From Maricaulis sp965242785 (lineage in GTDB: Bacteria; Pseudomonadota; Alphaproteobacteria; Caulobacterales; Maricaulaceae): a DNA stretch of 64,000 nt. Below are positions 47,780 to 56,655 of this stretch, piece after piece; the stretch's first letter is position 1, and the number at the start of each line of letters is the position of its first letter. Location of the stretch: NCBI GenBank assembly GCA_965242785.1, contig CBDETA010000001.1, positions 310,001 through 374,000 on the forward strand, in the 5' to 3' direction. The position numbers and the translations under genes are program-made. A model generated the notes under the pieces. The model was not told the origin of the DNA. It did no database searches and saw only the letters and a program-made list of their open reading frames with translations.

Positions 47780-50700
47780 TGGCCGAGATTGCGGTGGGCG
47801 CTGCGGTGGCGATAAAGGCCGTGATTGGCGGGGCTCTGACATCTGTTGGTGTTGGTGCCACTACTGCCTACGGCATTGGCTCAGTCGTCGCAACCACGGT
47901 CACGTCAGCCGGGTTTCTGTTTTCTGTCGCGGCTGCAGCGGTCAGTGCGCTAACGCCAGAAGTCGGGGCCAGCGGATCCCCGACGGAATGGCGCAGCGAT
48001 CCGGACGCCCCGATTCCCTTCGTCATCGGGGAGAATGCGAGCGCGGGTTTCATCGTCCATCGCGACGAATGGGGCAGTGACAACCGGTATCAGTCCATCG
48101 TCACGGTCTATTCCGGCGCGGGGCCGATCCAGGCGTTCGGCACCTACACGGCCGACGGCGCAGCACAGACCTTTGCCGGAGCCTATGGCCGTCAGAACAC
48201 CGGCACCTGGAAGGACATCTTCTGGCGCGACACCAAGCTGGGCGCGCAGCCGGATACGGCGCTGCAGCCTCCGGACCAGAAGGGTGACCCGACGATCGGC
48301 GGGACGATGCCTGCCTGGTCTTCGTCCTACAAGCTGTCGGGCAAGGCCTGCGACATGGTCACGATGGCCATGGACAAGAACCGGGAGCGCTGGCCGACCG
48401 GTGAGCCCAAGCCGCTGCAAGTCATTCAGGGCCTGCTGGTCTGGGATCCACGCGAGGATGACACCTATCCGGGTGGGTCGGGAAGCTGCCGGCTGGATGA
48501 CCCGTCGACCTGGGTCTATTCGGAAAACCCCTATCTGCACGCCCTGAAATGGTGCCTGGGCTATTACGAGAACGGCGTGCTGGTGGGTGGCATCGGCGCG
48601 TCGCAATCGGGCATTGACGTTGCGGCCTTCGTGGAAGGCGCGAACATTGCCGAGGCGAATGGCTGGCTGGTGTCCGGCCGGCCGACGACGGCGGACGACA
48701 AGCACCAGGTGCTGCAGGCGATGCTGCAGGCCGGTGGCGGGCGTTATGCGCGCAAGGGCGGCAAGATCAGCTGTCTGGTGCGCGCTCCACGCACTTCGGT
48801 GGCGACCGTCTCGGCCGCCGATACCGCAGGCCCGTTTTCGATCGACATCAACTCTGACCGGCTGGCGCGGCTGAACACGGTGACGCCGCGCTGTGTGATG
48901 GCGTCGCATGACTGGGAGATGGTGGCGCAGGACCCGGTGACGGTTCCGGCCTATGTGACCGCGGACGGCGGCGTGCGGGCCGACGGCTTCGACTATCCCT
49001 ATGTCGCGATCAAGGCGAACAACGTCAATCAGCACCAGCCCGCCCAGCTGGCCGCCTATGACATTGTCGACAGTCGGGAGACGATCCGCGGCACGGTGCC
49101 GCTGAAGCCCTACATGGCGCAGATCGAGCCGGGCGATGTGTTTACCATCGACGAGCCCGGCTTCCTGCTGGACGGGGTTGAATGCCTGTGCGTGAAACGC
49201 ACCTTCGACCCGGCGCAGGACATCGTGCAGGTGACCTTCGTTTCGGAGACGGCGGGCAAGCATGATTTCGCGTTGGGCCTGAACCCGACCCCGCCTTCGC
49301 CGCCGGGGCTGACGGCTCCGGATGTGTACACCGTGCCGGCACCGGGGGTTTCCGTGTGGGCGGGCGCGGCGAGCACGGGCAATAACCCTGCCGTTTCGGT
49401 GACCGGTGAGGCGGACAATGAGTCCATCCGTGCGGTCCGGATCGAAATCCGGCCTTATCTGGACCCGGCCGATGGGCTGCCCTGGGATGATGATGACAGT
49501 GGCTGGCGCGTGGTGGGTGAATACCAGCCCGGTACGGCGAAAGTGGACATCACCGGGTTGGAGCCCAGCACCCAATATCAGGTGGCCGTGTCATACATCT
49601 CCCAGTTCGGGGTTCTGGGTGATCGGCGCATACTGGACACGGTTACAACCGGCACGATGGTGGCCGACGACGCCACCGGCCCGACCGCGGCGATCGATGC
49701 CGCGCGTGATGCCATCAATGACGCGCAGGGCCGGGCGGATGCAACGCTGGCCGATGCGGCGGGCAAGCTGGCCGAGGCCGCCGAAACCGGTCTGCAGGAC
49801 TCGCTGCTGAACTGGATCGAGGACCCGACCGGATCGGATGGCTGGGTAGCCGACGACGGCGGCTTCATCATCGGCAAGACGACCGGGTTCAAGGCCATGT
49901 GGCCGTCGCTGGTCGCTGGCCAGCAGACGACCAAGGTGCTGTGGTTCCCGCACGAGAAAGCGGTGAAGCCGGGCGTGCTGGTGCAAGCTGGCGTCGAGGT
50001 CGCCGTTGAGGGCGTGGCCAGCGAAGCGATCCTGGAAGCGGTCTGGTATGACGCTGCCGGTTCGGTGCTGGCGACCGAGGCGATGGATAATGCCGTCTCA
50101 GGCCGTTTGTCCGATGTGGTGCAGGCCCCGGCATTGGCCGCTACGGTGCGTTTCCGCCTGGTTCCAAATGCCTCGACCAGCGGGCAGGGCATCATTGCGG
50201 TCAGCGAGCCATTCGCTGCATTTGCGCGCCCCGGCCAGACCGTGGCGGACGCCTTCCAGGACCCGGCATCGGAGACCCGATCTCGTTTTTTGTCGATTGA
50301 GCGGTCGATGGGCGAGATGGCCGGGTCGGTTCGTCAGAGCCTGACCGAAAACCGCCGCGCCCGGGCCGTGATCACCCAGACGATGGCCACCCAGGTCGGC
50401 CAGGACAGCGCTATTGCGGCGGCGAAGACGGAAGTGCTCTCCACGGTATCCAGCACTTACCTGACGCAGGCTACCGCAGCGGATACCTATTACACCGAGG
50501 CGCAGGTCAACAACGCGATCGCGACCTATCAGATCACCGTCGGCGCGGTGACCGATACCATCTCGGCCCACGTCAATCTGAACGCGGGCGCCATCACGGA
50601 GATCGAGGGTGGTGCGGCCTATTTCTCGGTCGCCGTGGCCGCTGGCGGGGGGAACCCGGCCATCTATGAGATGATCGCCGGCAAGGATGGTTCTGCCATC

Positions 50701-52458
50701 TCGCTGGGCGGCGACGCGCTCTATTTCGTGAACACCGTCGGCGGCACTTCTATCAAGGCGATGGAGGTGGTTTCCGGCGATGTGCGAATTTCCAACGACC
50801 TCTACGTCGACAACGCCATCATCATGGCTGCCGGCGGCGCGATCCGCGGTGGCGCGTCCGGTTATCTGACCGGGACGGGCTTCTTCCTGGGCTATGACGG
50901 GTCGGCCTACAAGCTGTCGGTGGGGAACCCGGCTGGCCAGTACATGGCATGGGACGGGGCGACGCTGGCGATTACGGGTGATTTCACTCGTTCGTTCGGG
51001 GCGTCCGGCCTTCTGACGATGGGCGACCTTGGCGGTGGACGAACCGGATTTGAAATCCTGAATTCGGCGGGCGTCGAGGCCTTCTATGTGGACGATACGG
51101 GCGCGATGCGTCTGAACGGCGACGCCTTGCCGACTACGCGAGCACCCACCGCGCCACCCACGCCAGCCCCTGGCGAGTGGTGGTTCGACACTTCGTCCGA
51201 TACGCAATATCGGTGGGGCGGCTCCGGCTGGGATGAATGGGGCACGATAGGCGCGATCTGGGACACCAATGTCACCGGGCGTCCGATTGAGTTGACGGAC
51301 GGGCGGATTTCGGCGGGTCTGGATGCCAACGGCGACTTGAACCGCAACATCACGAACAGCCGCGCGACGGCCTCTGACCTTCTTCGGCGGACGGGGGGCG
51401 GACTGTTTAGTGGCGATCTCAATGCGACCCTGGGTGCGACCTGGGGCAATAATGTCGCCTCGATCCCGTCGAACCTGGCGTCGCTCACCGGCGCTGAAAG
51501 CATCCTCAATTCCGGCATCTCGATCGCGGCCAACGGCTCGCTGTCTGGCGGCGGTGGTGGTCAGGTGACGATTGCCGGGCTGGGATATACCGGCGCGCTG
51601 AACGCCAATTACATCACCAACACCAACGAGCTGACGGACGGGGCCGGGCTGGGCAATACCGCGGCCTGGGGCAGCGTGTCCGGGCGTCCGGCGAACCTTT
51701 CATCCCTGTCCGGCGGTGAGAGCATCCTGAATTCCGGCATCACCATCGGAGCGAATGGCGCCCTGACCGGCGGCGGCGGCGGCCAGGTGACGCTGGGCGG
51801 GCTGGGTGCCGGCACGCTGGCGACGAAGAGCAGCGTCAGCGATACCGAGTTGGCGGGCGGAAAGGCGCTGATCCAGACGCAATCCGGTGCGCCGACGCCG
51901 ACCAGCGTCAGGCTCGTGCAGGACATCACCACCGGCGTTGTCTATGCGGACGATGGCACCAGCGCCCGGCGGGTCAGCCAGGATGTGTACACCAACACCG
52001 GCGGCACTCAGGCGATTAACTCCACGACGGCCGGTGTCTATGAGGTGGTCGCGAAAGTCGCGCTAGAGGACTGCGACGAGAACACGCTGGTCGGGTTCAA
52101 CGGCTCGAGCATCGGCTATTCCAGCGCCACCGCGAATGCGAGTTCAGCAGCTGTGGAAGGCCAATGGGCGGTGATCGCCTCTGCCACCGAGACCGCCGAA
52201 GGTAGCACCATCAATACCAATGTGGTGGGCTCGTCACAGGTGCTGGCTGTCGGTGCGACGGCCGGGCTAAAATACTTTCAGGACGGGGCCGACATTCTGG
52301 AACAGTCGAGTGACTTCGTTTCCAACGTGTCGCCGAAATTCCTCGACGGCTCGATCACCGGCGGCACCGTCTACATCCACCTTGGCCTGCGCGTCTCCAG
52401 CGGCTCCGGCACGATCAATGCCGGAAGCTGCCTGCTGCGCGTTCCGCGTCTCTCGTAA
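47779..52458 (+). CDS. Central tail tip / host specificity protein
   Basis: 1559 residues from ATG 47779 (TAATG overlap with the preceding stop). The N-terminus has two hydrophobic stretches, then EVGASGSPTEWRSDPDAPIPFVIGENASAGFIVHRDEWGSDNRYQSIVTVYSGAGPI, typical of tail-tip proteins in this phage group. A fibronectin-like region (VSGEADNESIRAVRIEIRPY...YQVAVSYISQFGV) follows in the middle. The last third is a fibre with glycine-rich repeats (ESILNSGISIAANGSLSGGGGG and ESILNSGITIGANGALTGGGGG). It contacts the host surface. Confidence 0.88.
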   Translation: MAEIAVGAAVAIKAVIGGALTSVGVGATTAYGIGSVVATTVTSAGFLFSVAAAAVSALTPEVGASGSPTEWRSDPDAPIPFVIGENASAGFIVHRDEWGSDNRYQSIVTVYSGAGPIQAFGTYTADGAAQTFAGAYGRQNTGTWKDIFWRDTKLGAQPDTALQPPDQKGDPTIGGTMPAWSSSYKLSGKACDMVTMAMDKNRERWPTGEPKPLQVIQGLLVWDPREDDTYPGGSGSCRLDDPSTWVYSENPYLHALKWCLGYYENGVLVGGIGASQSGIDVAAFVEGANIAEANGWLVSGRPTTADDKHQVLQAMLQAGGGRYARKGGKISCLVRAPRTSVATVSAADTAGPFSIDINSDRLARLNTVTPRCVMASHDWEMVAQDPVTVPAYVTADGGVRADGFDYPYVAIKANNVNQHQPAQLAAYDIVDSRETIRGTVPLKPYMAQIEPGDVFTIDEPGFLLDGVECLCVKRTFDPAQDIVQVTFVSETAGKHDFALGLNPTPPSPPGLTAPDVYTVPAPGVSVWAGAASTGNNPAVSVTGEADNESIRAVRIEIRPYLDPADGLPWDDDDSGWRVVGEYQPGTAKVDITGLEPSTQYQVAVSYISQFGVLGDRRILDTVTTGTMVADDATGPTAAIDAARDAINDAQGRADATLADAAGKLAEAAETGLQDSLLNWIEDPTGSDGWVADDGGFIIGKTTGFKAMWPSLVAGQQTTKVLWFPHEKAVKPGVLVQAGVEVAVEGVASEAILEAVWYDAAGSVLATEAMDNAVSGRLSDVVQAPALAATVRFRLVPNASTSGQGIIAVSEPFAAFARPGQTVADAFQDPASETRSRFLSIERSMGEMAGSVRQSLTENRRARAVITQTMATQVGQDSAIAAAKTEVLSTVSSTYLTQATAADTYYTEAQVNNAIATYQITVGAVTDTISAHVNLNAGAITEIEGGAAYFSVAVAAGGGNPAIYEMIAGKDGSAISLGGDALYFVNTVGGTSIKAMEVVSGDVRISNDLYVDNAIIMAAGGAIRGGASGYLTGTGFFLGYDGSAYKLSVGNPAGQYMAWDGATLAITGDFTRSFGASGLLTMGDLGGGRTGFEILNSAGVEAFYVDDTGAMRLNGDALPTTRAPTAPPTPAPGEWWFDTSSDTQYRWGGSGWDEWGTIGAIWDTNVTGRPIELTDGRISAGLDANGDLNRNITNSRATASDLLRRTGGGLFSGDLNATLGATWGNNVASIPSNLASLTGAESILNSGISIAANGSLSGGGGGQVTIAGLGYTGALNANYITNTNELTDGAGLGNTAAWGSVSGRPANLSSLSGGESILNSGITIGANGALTGGGGGQVTLGGLGAGTLATKSSVSDTELAGGKALIQTQSGAPTPTSVRLVQDITTGVVYADDGTSARRVSQDVYTNTGGTQAINSTTAGVYEVVAKVALEDCDENTLVGFNGSSIGYSSATANASSAAVEGQWAVIASATETAEGSTINTNVVGSSQVLAVGATAGLKYFQDGADILEQSSDFVSNVSPKFLDGSITGGTVYIHLGLRVSSGSGTINAGSCLLRVPRLS

Positions 52459-52479
52459 GTCTCGTAAGGAGCCTGCCCG

Positions 52480-53526
52480 ATGGCGGACGATATCTTCATT
52501 TTCATCCCGAAAGGGGCGCCGTTTATCGACACCGGGGTCAGCCCGTCGGTCACCTATCAGGACGGCCAGATCCACGCTTTCGATAGCTCGGACAGCGACG
52601 AGCTGGCAGCGGCGACCCGCATCCAGACGGCCGGCGCCGGGTTCGACGTCTCGACGTTGGTGGCTGCGGCGGTGGGTTTGAGCCTGGGCGGACAGACCAA
52701 GTTTGCGGCGGGCAGCGCGGCGGCACCGTCGATCACCACGACGGGTGACCTGGACACCGGGATGTTCTTCCCGGCGGCGAACGCGCTGGGTTGGGCGCTC
52801 GGCGGTGTGGGAAGCCTGTTCCTGACATCGGACGGGCTTGGCCTCGGCGTTGAGTTCCCGGAACGGAAACTACAAGTTAACGGCGCAGCCCGAATTGGTA
52901 ACGCTGACAATGTCGCAGCAATCGAAATCTACGGGGCTGTAAGTCGCGGTCTGCTGTGGGCTGAGAGCGCGGGTGTTGGTCTGTTCGACGCGAGCTTCAA
53001 CTCACGTATCTACGCTGTTTCCTCGGGCATCAAGCTTTGGGCGGGTGGTTCCGAGCGTGCGGGCCTCAATACCTCGGGCAATTTCGGCCTCGGCACGACT
53101 TTGCCCGGATACCGACTCCACGTCGTCGGCGATAACGTTGGCATCATGTCGGAAGGCGCGACCAGTTACGGCGCGTTTTATGCCAAGGGCGCGGGCACAA
53201 GCGACTCCTTCCTGTTCATGGGCAATGTCACCTCTGGCGAGCGTGCGCGCATTACGGCCACGAATGCTGCCGAGCTGTATCTCCAGACCAGTGCCAATGG
53301 CCCCATTATCCTGTCTCCCGGCGGGGTGGCGCGCGTGCGCGTAGGCACCGCCGGCCTGGGTGTTGGCACGTCCAGTTTTGGCGCCGGCGCCGCCAATGTC
53401 ATCGCCATAGCCGACGGAACAGCCCCGACATCTTCCCCGGCCGGAGTCGGCCAGATCTACGTCGAGGGTGGGGCGCTGAAGTATCGCGGTTCCGCCGGCA
53501 CAGTGACCCAGCTGGCCGCAGCATAG
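52480..53526 (+). CDS. Tail fibre protein
   Basis: 348 residues. The N-terminal domain is MADDIFIFIPKGAPFIDTGVSP. A fibre body follows with the common bacteriophage fibre pattern PSITTTGDLDTGMFFPAANALGWALGG, then SERAGLNTSGNFGLGTTLPGYRLHVVG, and GVGQIYVEGGALKYRGSAGTVTQLA at the end. The middle (about 52860-53160) uses more A/T-ending codons than its neighbours, suggesting acquisition of that receptor-binding segment by recombination. Confidence 0.85.
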   Translation: MADDIFIFIPKGAPFIDTGVSPSVTYQDGQIHAFDSSDSDELAAATRIQTAGAGFDVSTLVAAAVGLSLGGQTKFAAGSAAAPSITTTGDLDTGMFFPAANALGWALGGVGSLFLTSDGLGLGVEFPERKLQVNGAARIGNADNVAAIEIYGAVSRGLLWAESAGVGLFDASFNSRIYAVSSGIKLWAGGSERAGLNTSGNFGLGTTLPGYRLHVVGDNVGIMSEGATSYGAFYAKGAGTSDSFLFMGNVTSGERARITATNAAELYLQTSANGPIILSPGGVARVRVGTAGLGVGTSSFGAGAANVIAIADGTAPTSSPAGVGQIYVEGGALKYRGSAGTVTQLAAA

Positions 53527-53535
53527 GAGGCTACT

Positions 53536-53859
53536 ATGGCCATCACATTCAACTGGAAATTCGGCCCGCTGGAGGGCCGCAACAAGTCGGGCATGTCCGG
53601 CGTCGTCGAGACCGTGCATTGGCGAGTGGACGCCACGGATGAAGCCAGCGGGCTTACTGACTGGGCCATCGGCACGGTCTCGCTGCCCGAGCCTGACCCG
53701 GACACCTTCACGGCCCTGGACGCGGCCGACCAGACAGTGCGACGCGGCTGGGTGGAAGCGGCCGAACCCGAACTGATCGCGACCACTGAAGCCGCCCTGA
53801 CAGGACGCCTGCAGGCATTGATCGAGGCAGCGGCGTCCGAGGCCTTCCACTGCGATTGA
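53536..53859 (+). CDS. Small phage tail-region protein
   Basis: 107 residues: MAITFNWKFGPLEGRNKSGMSGVVETVHWRVDATDEASGLTDWAIGTVSLPEPDPDTFTALDAADQTVRRGWVEAAEPELI. The N-terminal pattern with FNW.F.PLE....G...VV.TVHWR is common in small proteins after tail fibres of marine phages (often with a DUF). Function unknown. ATG behind GGAGG. Confidence 0.75.
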   Translation: MAITFNWKFGPLEGRNKSGMSGVVETVHWRVDATDEASGLTDWAIGTVSLPEPDPDTFTALDAADQTVRRGWVEAAEPELIATTEAALTGRLQALIEAAASEAFHCD

Positions 53860-53960
53860 CCGAACACCGGCGCCCGCCGCCGGTTCGCTCGCCCCGGCCG
53901 CCTGTGGAGATCGGTCGGGGCGGGCATCTCCACATCTCCACGATCTCCAAGGAAGAACCC

Positions 53961-54323
53961 ATGAAGTATGATTTTGACCAAGCCCTGACGGGCCTCGACG
54001 GCAAGGAACTCCGCCTGATGACGTCCATGAAGCTGGACGAGAACGGCCAGCCGGAGACATCACCGCTGACGCTGGGCCTGGCCTGTACCGAGGCGTTGAT
54101 GAACGCGGTGCCGGATGACGAGAAAGAGCTGACCAAAGAAGCGTTCATGAAGCGCTTCCGCCTGGCACAGCGGATCTCGGCCGGCGGCAAGCAGGAGCTC
54201 GATGCCGACGAGGTGTCCACGATCACCAAGCGTCTGCCCGTCCGCTGGAAAAACGCGCCGGTCATGGCCTGCGTGGCGATTGCCGCGCTGGACACCCCGC
54301 TGCCAGCCGGCAAGGCGAAATAG
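53961..54323 (+). CDS. Hypothetical phage protein
   Basis: 120 residues from ATG 53961 (AAGGAAG upstream): MKYDFDQALTGLDGKELR...TLGLACTEALMNAVPDDEKELTKEAFMKRFRLAQRISAGGKQELDADEVSTITKRLPVRWKNAPVMACVAIAALD. Helical, seen in similar positions of several phages. No assigned function. Confidence 0.72.
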   Translation: MKYDFDQALTGLDGKELRLMTSMKLDENGQPETSPLTLGLACTEALMNAVPDDEKELTKEAFMKRFRLAQRISAGGKQELDADEVSTITKRLPVRWKNAPVMACVAIAALDTPLPAGKAK

Positions 54324-54371
54324 CCACACCGGCATCCCATTCACACCACACGCCAAGGAAAGGACTGAACC

Positions 54372-54614
54372 ATGGCCAATGCACGCATGTCCGGCGCCCG
54401 CCGGGCCGAACTGATGGCGGAGACCGATGCCCACAACGCCGAGGTGGTGGCGGATATCGCCAAGGCTATCGAGGCTCTTGAAGCCGCCGTTGCGGACCTG
54501 TCACCGGTATCGGAGACGGGCCGGAAGGTGTTCGAGATCGCCCGGAACCTGACGCTGAACGCCCGCCATCATTATGATCATCAGATCAAACCGCTGATGG
54601 ACCCGGCCGAATAG
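54372..54614 (+). CDS. Small hypothetical phage protein
   Basis: 80 residues, helical: RRAELMAETDAHNAEVVADIAKAIEALEAAVADLSPVSETGRKVFEIARNLTLNARHHYDHQIKPL. Preceded by AAGGAAAGG. No family recognised. Confidence 0.68.
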   Translation: MANARMSGARRAELMAETDAHNAEVVADIAKAIEALEAAVADLSPVSETGRKVFEIARNLTLNARHHYDHQIKPLMDPAE

Positions 54615-54640
54615 GGCCCGACGCCACTGTTATTTGAAAA

Positions 54641-54664
54641 GGCCCCGCTCCGGCGGGGCTTTTT
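54641..54664 (+). terminator. Intrinsic terminator
   Basis: GCCCCGC (54642-54648), TCCG loop, GCGGGGC (54653-54659), five T. It ends the tail block and separates it from the lysis block. Confidence 0.88.
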
Positions 54665-54683
54665 CATGCCCGAAAGGAAGACC

Positions 54684-55100
54684 ATGGACTTTCCGCAGAC
54701 CTTTCTGGGCTGGGTGAACCTGTTTGCGTTCGCCTGGGCCGTGGCCGCTTATGCGACGGCCGCCATCGCGGGGGTGCGTGCGCTGACGCTCTCCTATCAG
54801 GGGCCGCCTGCCTCGCCCCTGTGTCTGATCGCTGATGCGACGCGCTGGGTGTTCGGCATCCGGATGAGTACGGCCGGCTGGCGGCCTTCGGATTTCATGG
54901 TTCTGGGCGTGGCCCTGGCCGTGCTCGCCTGCCTGATCGGTGTGGTTTCGACGACCGATTTTCTGGTCAGCTATGACTGGCGCAAGCTGGGGCGGGGAGA
55001 AAGCCTGGTTCTGGCTGGCGGCCACATCATCGCGGGATCCGCGCTGATCCTGCTTCACTGTAGCGCCGCGCTGCGGCTGAAAGCCGGGGGCGGAGCATGA
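54684..55100 (+). CDS. Multi-span membrane protein, lysis block
   Basis: 138 residues from ATG 54684 (AAAGGAAG upstream), with three or four membrane segments: FLGWVNLFAFAWAVAAYATAAIAGV; MVLGVALAVLACLIGVVSTT; SLVLAGGHIIAGSALILLHC. It overlaps the next membrane gene by ATGA. In this position it may be a holin or an accessory of it. Not identifiable by family. Confidence 0.7.
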   Translation: MDFPQTFLGWVNLFAFAWAVAAYATAAIAGVRALTLSYQGPPASPLCLIADATRWVFGIRMSTAGWRPSDFMVLGVALAVLACLIGVVSTTDFLVSYDWRKLGRGESLVLAGGHIIAGSALILLHCSAALRLKAGGGA

Positions 55101-55444
55101 CGGGGTTCGATCGCCTGCGCGCACTGTTCAATGACGCGTCTGACCTGTTCCTGATAGCGATCTTCTTCGCCGCCTGCAGCCTGCCCTTCCTGCCGGGGCT
55201 TCAGCGCCGCTGGGTGTACGCCGCGGCCGGCATCGGCGCGGCCACGCTGCTGGGGCTGGCGGCCCGCCGCTTCGGAGTGCCGGACGGGGTCGACATCATC
55301 GCGGTGATGGTCGGGTTTGCGGCCGGCCCGGCGACGCTGGCCAAGCTTCAAGGCAAGACCGTGTTCGAGGTGGCGGAAGAGATACTGGCCGCGCGGCGGA
55401 CCGGGCACCGGCCGGATGTGGGTGAGGGGGGCGATGATGCCTGA
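55097..55444 (+). CDS. Candidate holin
   Basis: 115 residues with three hydrophobic segments (LFLIAIFFAACSLPFLPGL; RRWVYAAAGIGAATLLGLA; VDIIAVMVGFAAGPATLAKL) and a charged C-terminus (EEILAARRTGHRPDVGEGGDDA), as in class I holins. Next to the DUF5675 and spanin genes. Assigned by size, topology and position, not by family. Confidence 0.6.
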   Translation: MTGFDRLRALFNDASDLFLIAIFFAACSLPFLPGLQRRWVYAAAGIGAATLLGLAARRFGVPDGVDIIAVMVGFAAGPATLAKLQGKTVFEVAEEILAARRTGHRPDVGEGGDDA

Positions 55445-55892
55445 TCTGATTCTGCAACGCTTGCGCCATGACGATCACGCTACGCTGGGGGAGCTGCTGC
55501 TGGACGGCAAGCACATCTGCCACACGCTGGAGAACCGGCCGTCGCGGGTGGCTGGTGTCAAGGAACCGGGCCTTTCGCGGATCCCGGCTGGTCGGCACGG
55601 GCTGTGCCTACGCCATCACGGCGGCTTCTATGAGAGCTATACCGGCCGCTGGGGCTGGCATGGCCCCATGATCGAGATCGATCTTCCGGGCTGGGATGCC
55701 GTGCTGTTCCACATCGGCAACTATCACACCAATACCCGGGGCTGTGTGCTGGTGGGCAGGGATGCTTTCGAACATGAAGGCGCCCTGGCTGTCAGCCGAT
55801 CCACCGATACTTATGCGCTGGTCTATCCGACCCTGCTGTCGGTCGCGCAGATGGATGGTGCGCTTGTGATCGTCGACGAGGAGGGCGCCTGA
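55434..55892 (+). CDS. DUF5675-family protein, possible lysis enzyme
   Basis: 152 residues, with ATG 55434 or 55437 behind GAGGGGGG. LILQRLRHDDHATLGELLLDGKHICHTLENRPSR...IPAGRHGLCL, then LFHIGNYHTNTRGCVLVGRDAF. The H-x-GN-(x5)-T-x-GC-x-L motif resembles the His/Cys motif of L,D-transpeptidase-fold enzymes (comparison is mine). Family members are frequent in phage lysis regions. No other muralytic enzyme is visible, so it may fill that role. Confidence 0.8.
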   Translation: MMPDLILQRLRHDDHATLGELLLDGKHICHTLENRPSRVAGVKEPGLSRIPAGRHGLCLRHHGGFYESYTGRWGWHGPMIEIDLPGWDAVLFHIGNYHTNTRGCVLVGRDAFEHEGALAVSRSTDTYALVYPTLLSVAQMDGALVIVDEEGA

Positions 55893-56344
55893 TGTGGAGG
55901 CTGGCAGGCCCGGCCGCAGTCGGTGCGGCCATTGGCATCCTGTGGCTGACCTTCCTGGGCGTGCCGTTCATCATCCCGTCCTATCTCTCCGTTCGTGCCG
56001 ATCTGGGCCAAGCCCAGGCCGATCTGAAGGCGACAGGCGAGAGCTTCGACGACAGCGAGAATCTGCGTCGGCAGGAAGGTGGTCAGTGCCGCGACGCTGT
56101 GGAAGCAGAGCGGGATTACTGGCTGCGAGAAATCAGACGCAGGGACGCCCGGCAGGCGCACTTCGACGCCGCGGGGACACAGGAGACGGAGAATGAAGAA
56201 GCGCCTCTCAGCGGGCCTGATGCAGGCCTGTGCGATGGTTTTGATTTCGTGTCTGGCCGCGAGTTGCACCAGCCTGCCGCTGGGCCGGGCACCACAGCCG
56301 GAACCTCTGCGCATGAACCCGGCGGTCTGCGCCGCGATCCCTGA
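55892..56344 (+). CDS. Inner-membrane spanin (Rz-like)
   Basis: 150 residues: N-terminal membrane helix (AAIGILWLTFLGVPFIIPSYL) then a charged periplasmic segment predicted helical (RADLGQAQADLKATGESFDDSENLRRQ...EAERDYWLREIRRRDARQ). The last 150 bases overlap a lipoprotein gene in another frame, as in Rz/Rz1 pairs. It connects inner membrane to the o-spanin to disrupt the outer membrane at lysis. Confidence 0.75.
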   Translation: MWRLAGPAAVGAAIGILWLTFLGVPFIIPSYLSVRADLGQAQADLKATGESFDDSENLRRQEGGQCRDAVEAERDYWLREIRRRDARQAHFDAAGTQETENEEAPLSGPDAGLCDGFDFVSGRELHQPAAGPGTTAGTSAHEPGGLRRDP

Positions 56345-56513
56345 CGAACCGAGCGTGCCGGATAGTGCCGGCATCATCCGACCGCCGAAAGGGCATCCGG
56401 CCTATGCCGGCGTGCTGGCCTATTTCGGATGGGTGGAGGATCAGGCGGCCTGGGGCCGGCGGGGCTGGGAGATCGTGGCGATCGCGCAGGAACGGTGCGA
56501 GGAGAGGGAATAG
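56193..56513 (+). CDS. Outer-membrane spanin lipoprotein (Rz1-like)
   Basis: 106 residues from ATG 56193 in a different frame within the Rz-like gene. Signal MKKRLSAGLMQACAMVLISCLAASC with lipobox LAAS-C, then a Pro-rich mature part (PLGRAPQPEPLRMNP, IPDEPSVPDSAG) and ending GWEIVAIAQERCEERE. Longer than lambda Rz1 but with the same features. RBS GGAGACGGAG upstream of ATG. Confidence 0.75.
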   Translation: MKKRLSAGLMQACAMVLISCLAASCTSLPLGRAPQPEPLRMNPAVCAAIPDEPSVPDSAGIIRPPKGHPAYAGVLAYFGWVEDQAAWGRRGWEIVAIAQERCEERE

Positions 56514-56589
56514 CGTTTCAGCATCGCGACATTATGCCAGGGCGGGGAAGCTAATGCGTCAGAGTTGAGACGTGGGGTGGCAGTGGCAA

Positions 56590-56633
56590 TAAAAAACCCC
56601 GCTGACGAGCCCCAGGCAAATGCTCGAGGCTTT
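56590..56633 (-). terminator. Possible terminator for the opposite-strand membrane gene
   Basis: Reading leftwards: CGAGC...GCTCG pairing, then CAGCGGGG followed by six T. The stem and T-run are separated by a few bases, so the call is weak. The gap 56514-56655 otherwise shows nothing. Confidence 0.35.
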
Positions 56634-56655
56634 CTGTGTGTAGATGGCAGGCGGG

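Noticed and set aside
47950..49575. 541-codon minus-strand frame opposite the tail tip gene
   Set aside because: Arg/His/Gly-rich shadow of a conserved phage gene; no ribosome site or family.
51480..51830. Diversity-generating retroelement template/variable repeat in the fibre region
   Set aside because: Repeats here encode duplicated ESILNSG units; no reverse transcriptase gene anywhere in the window.
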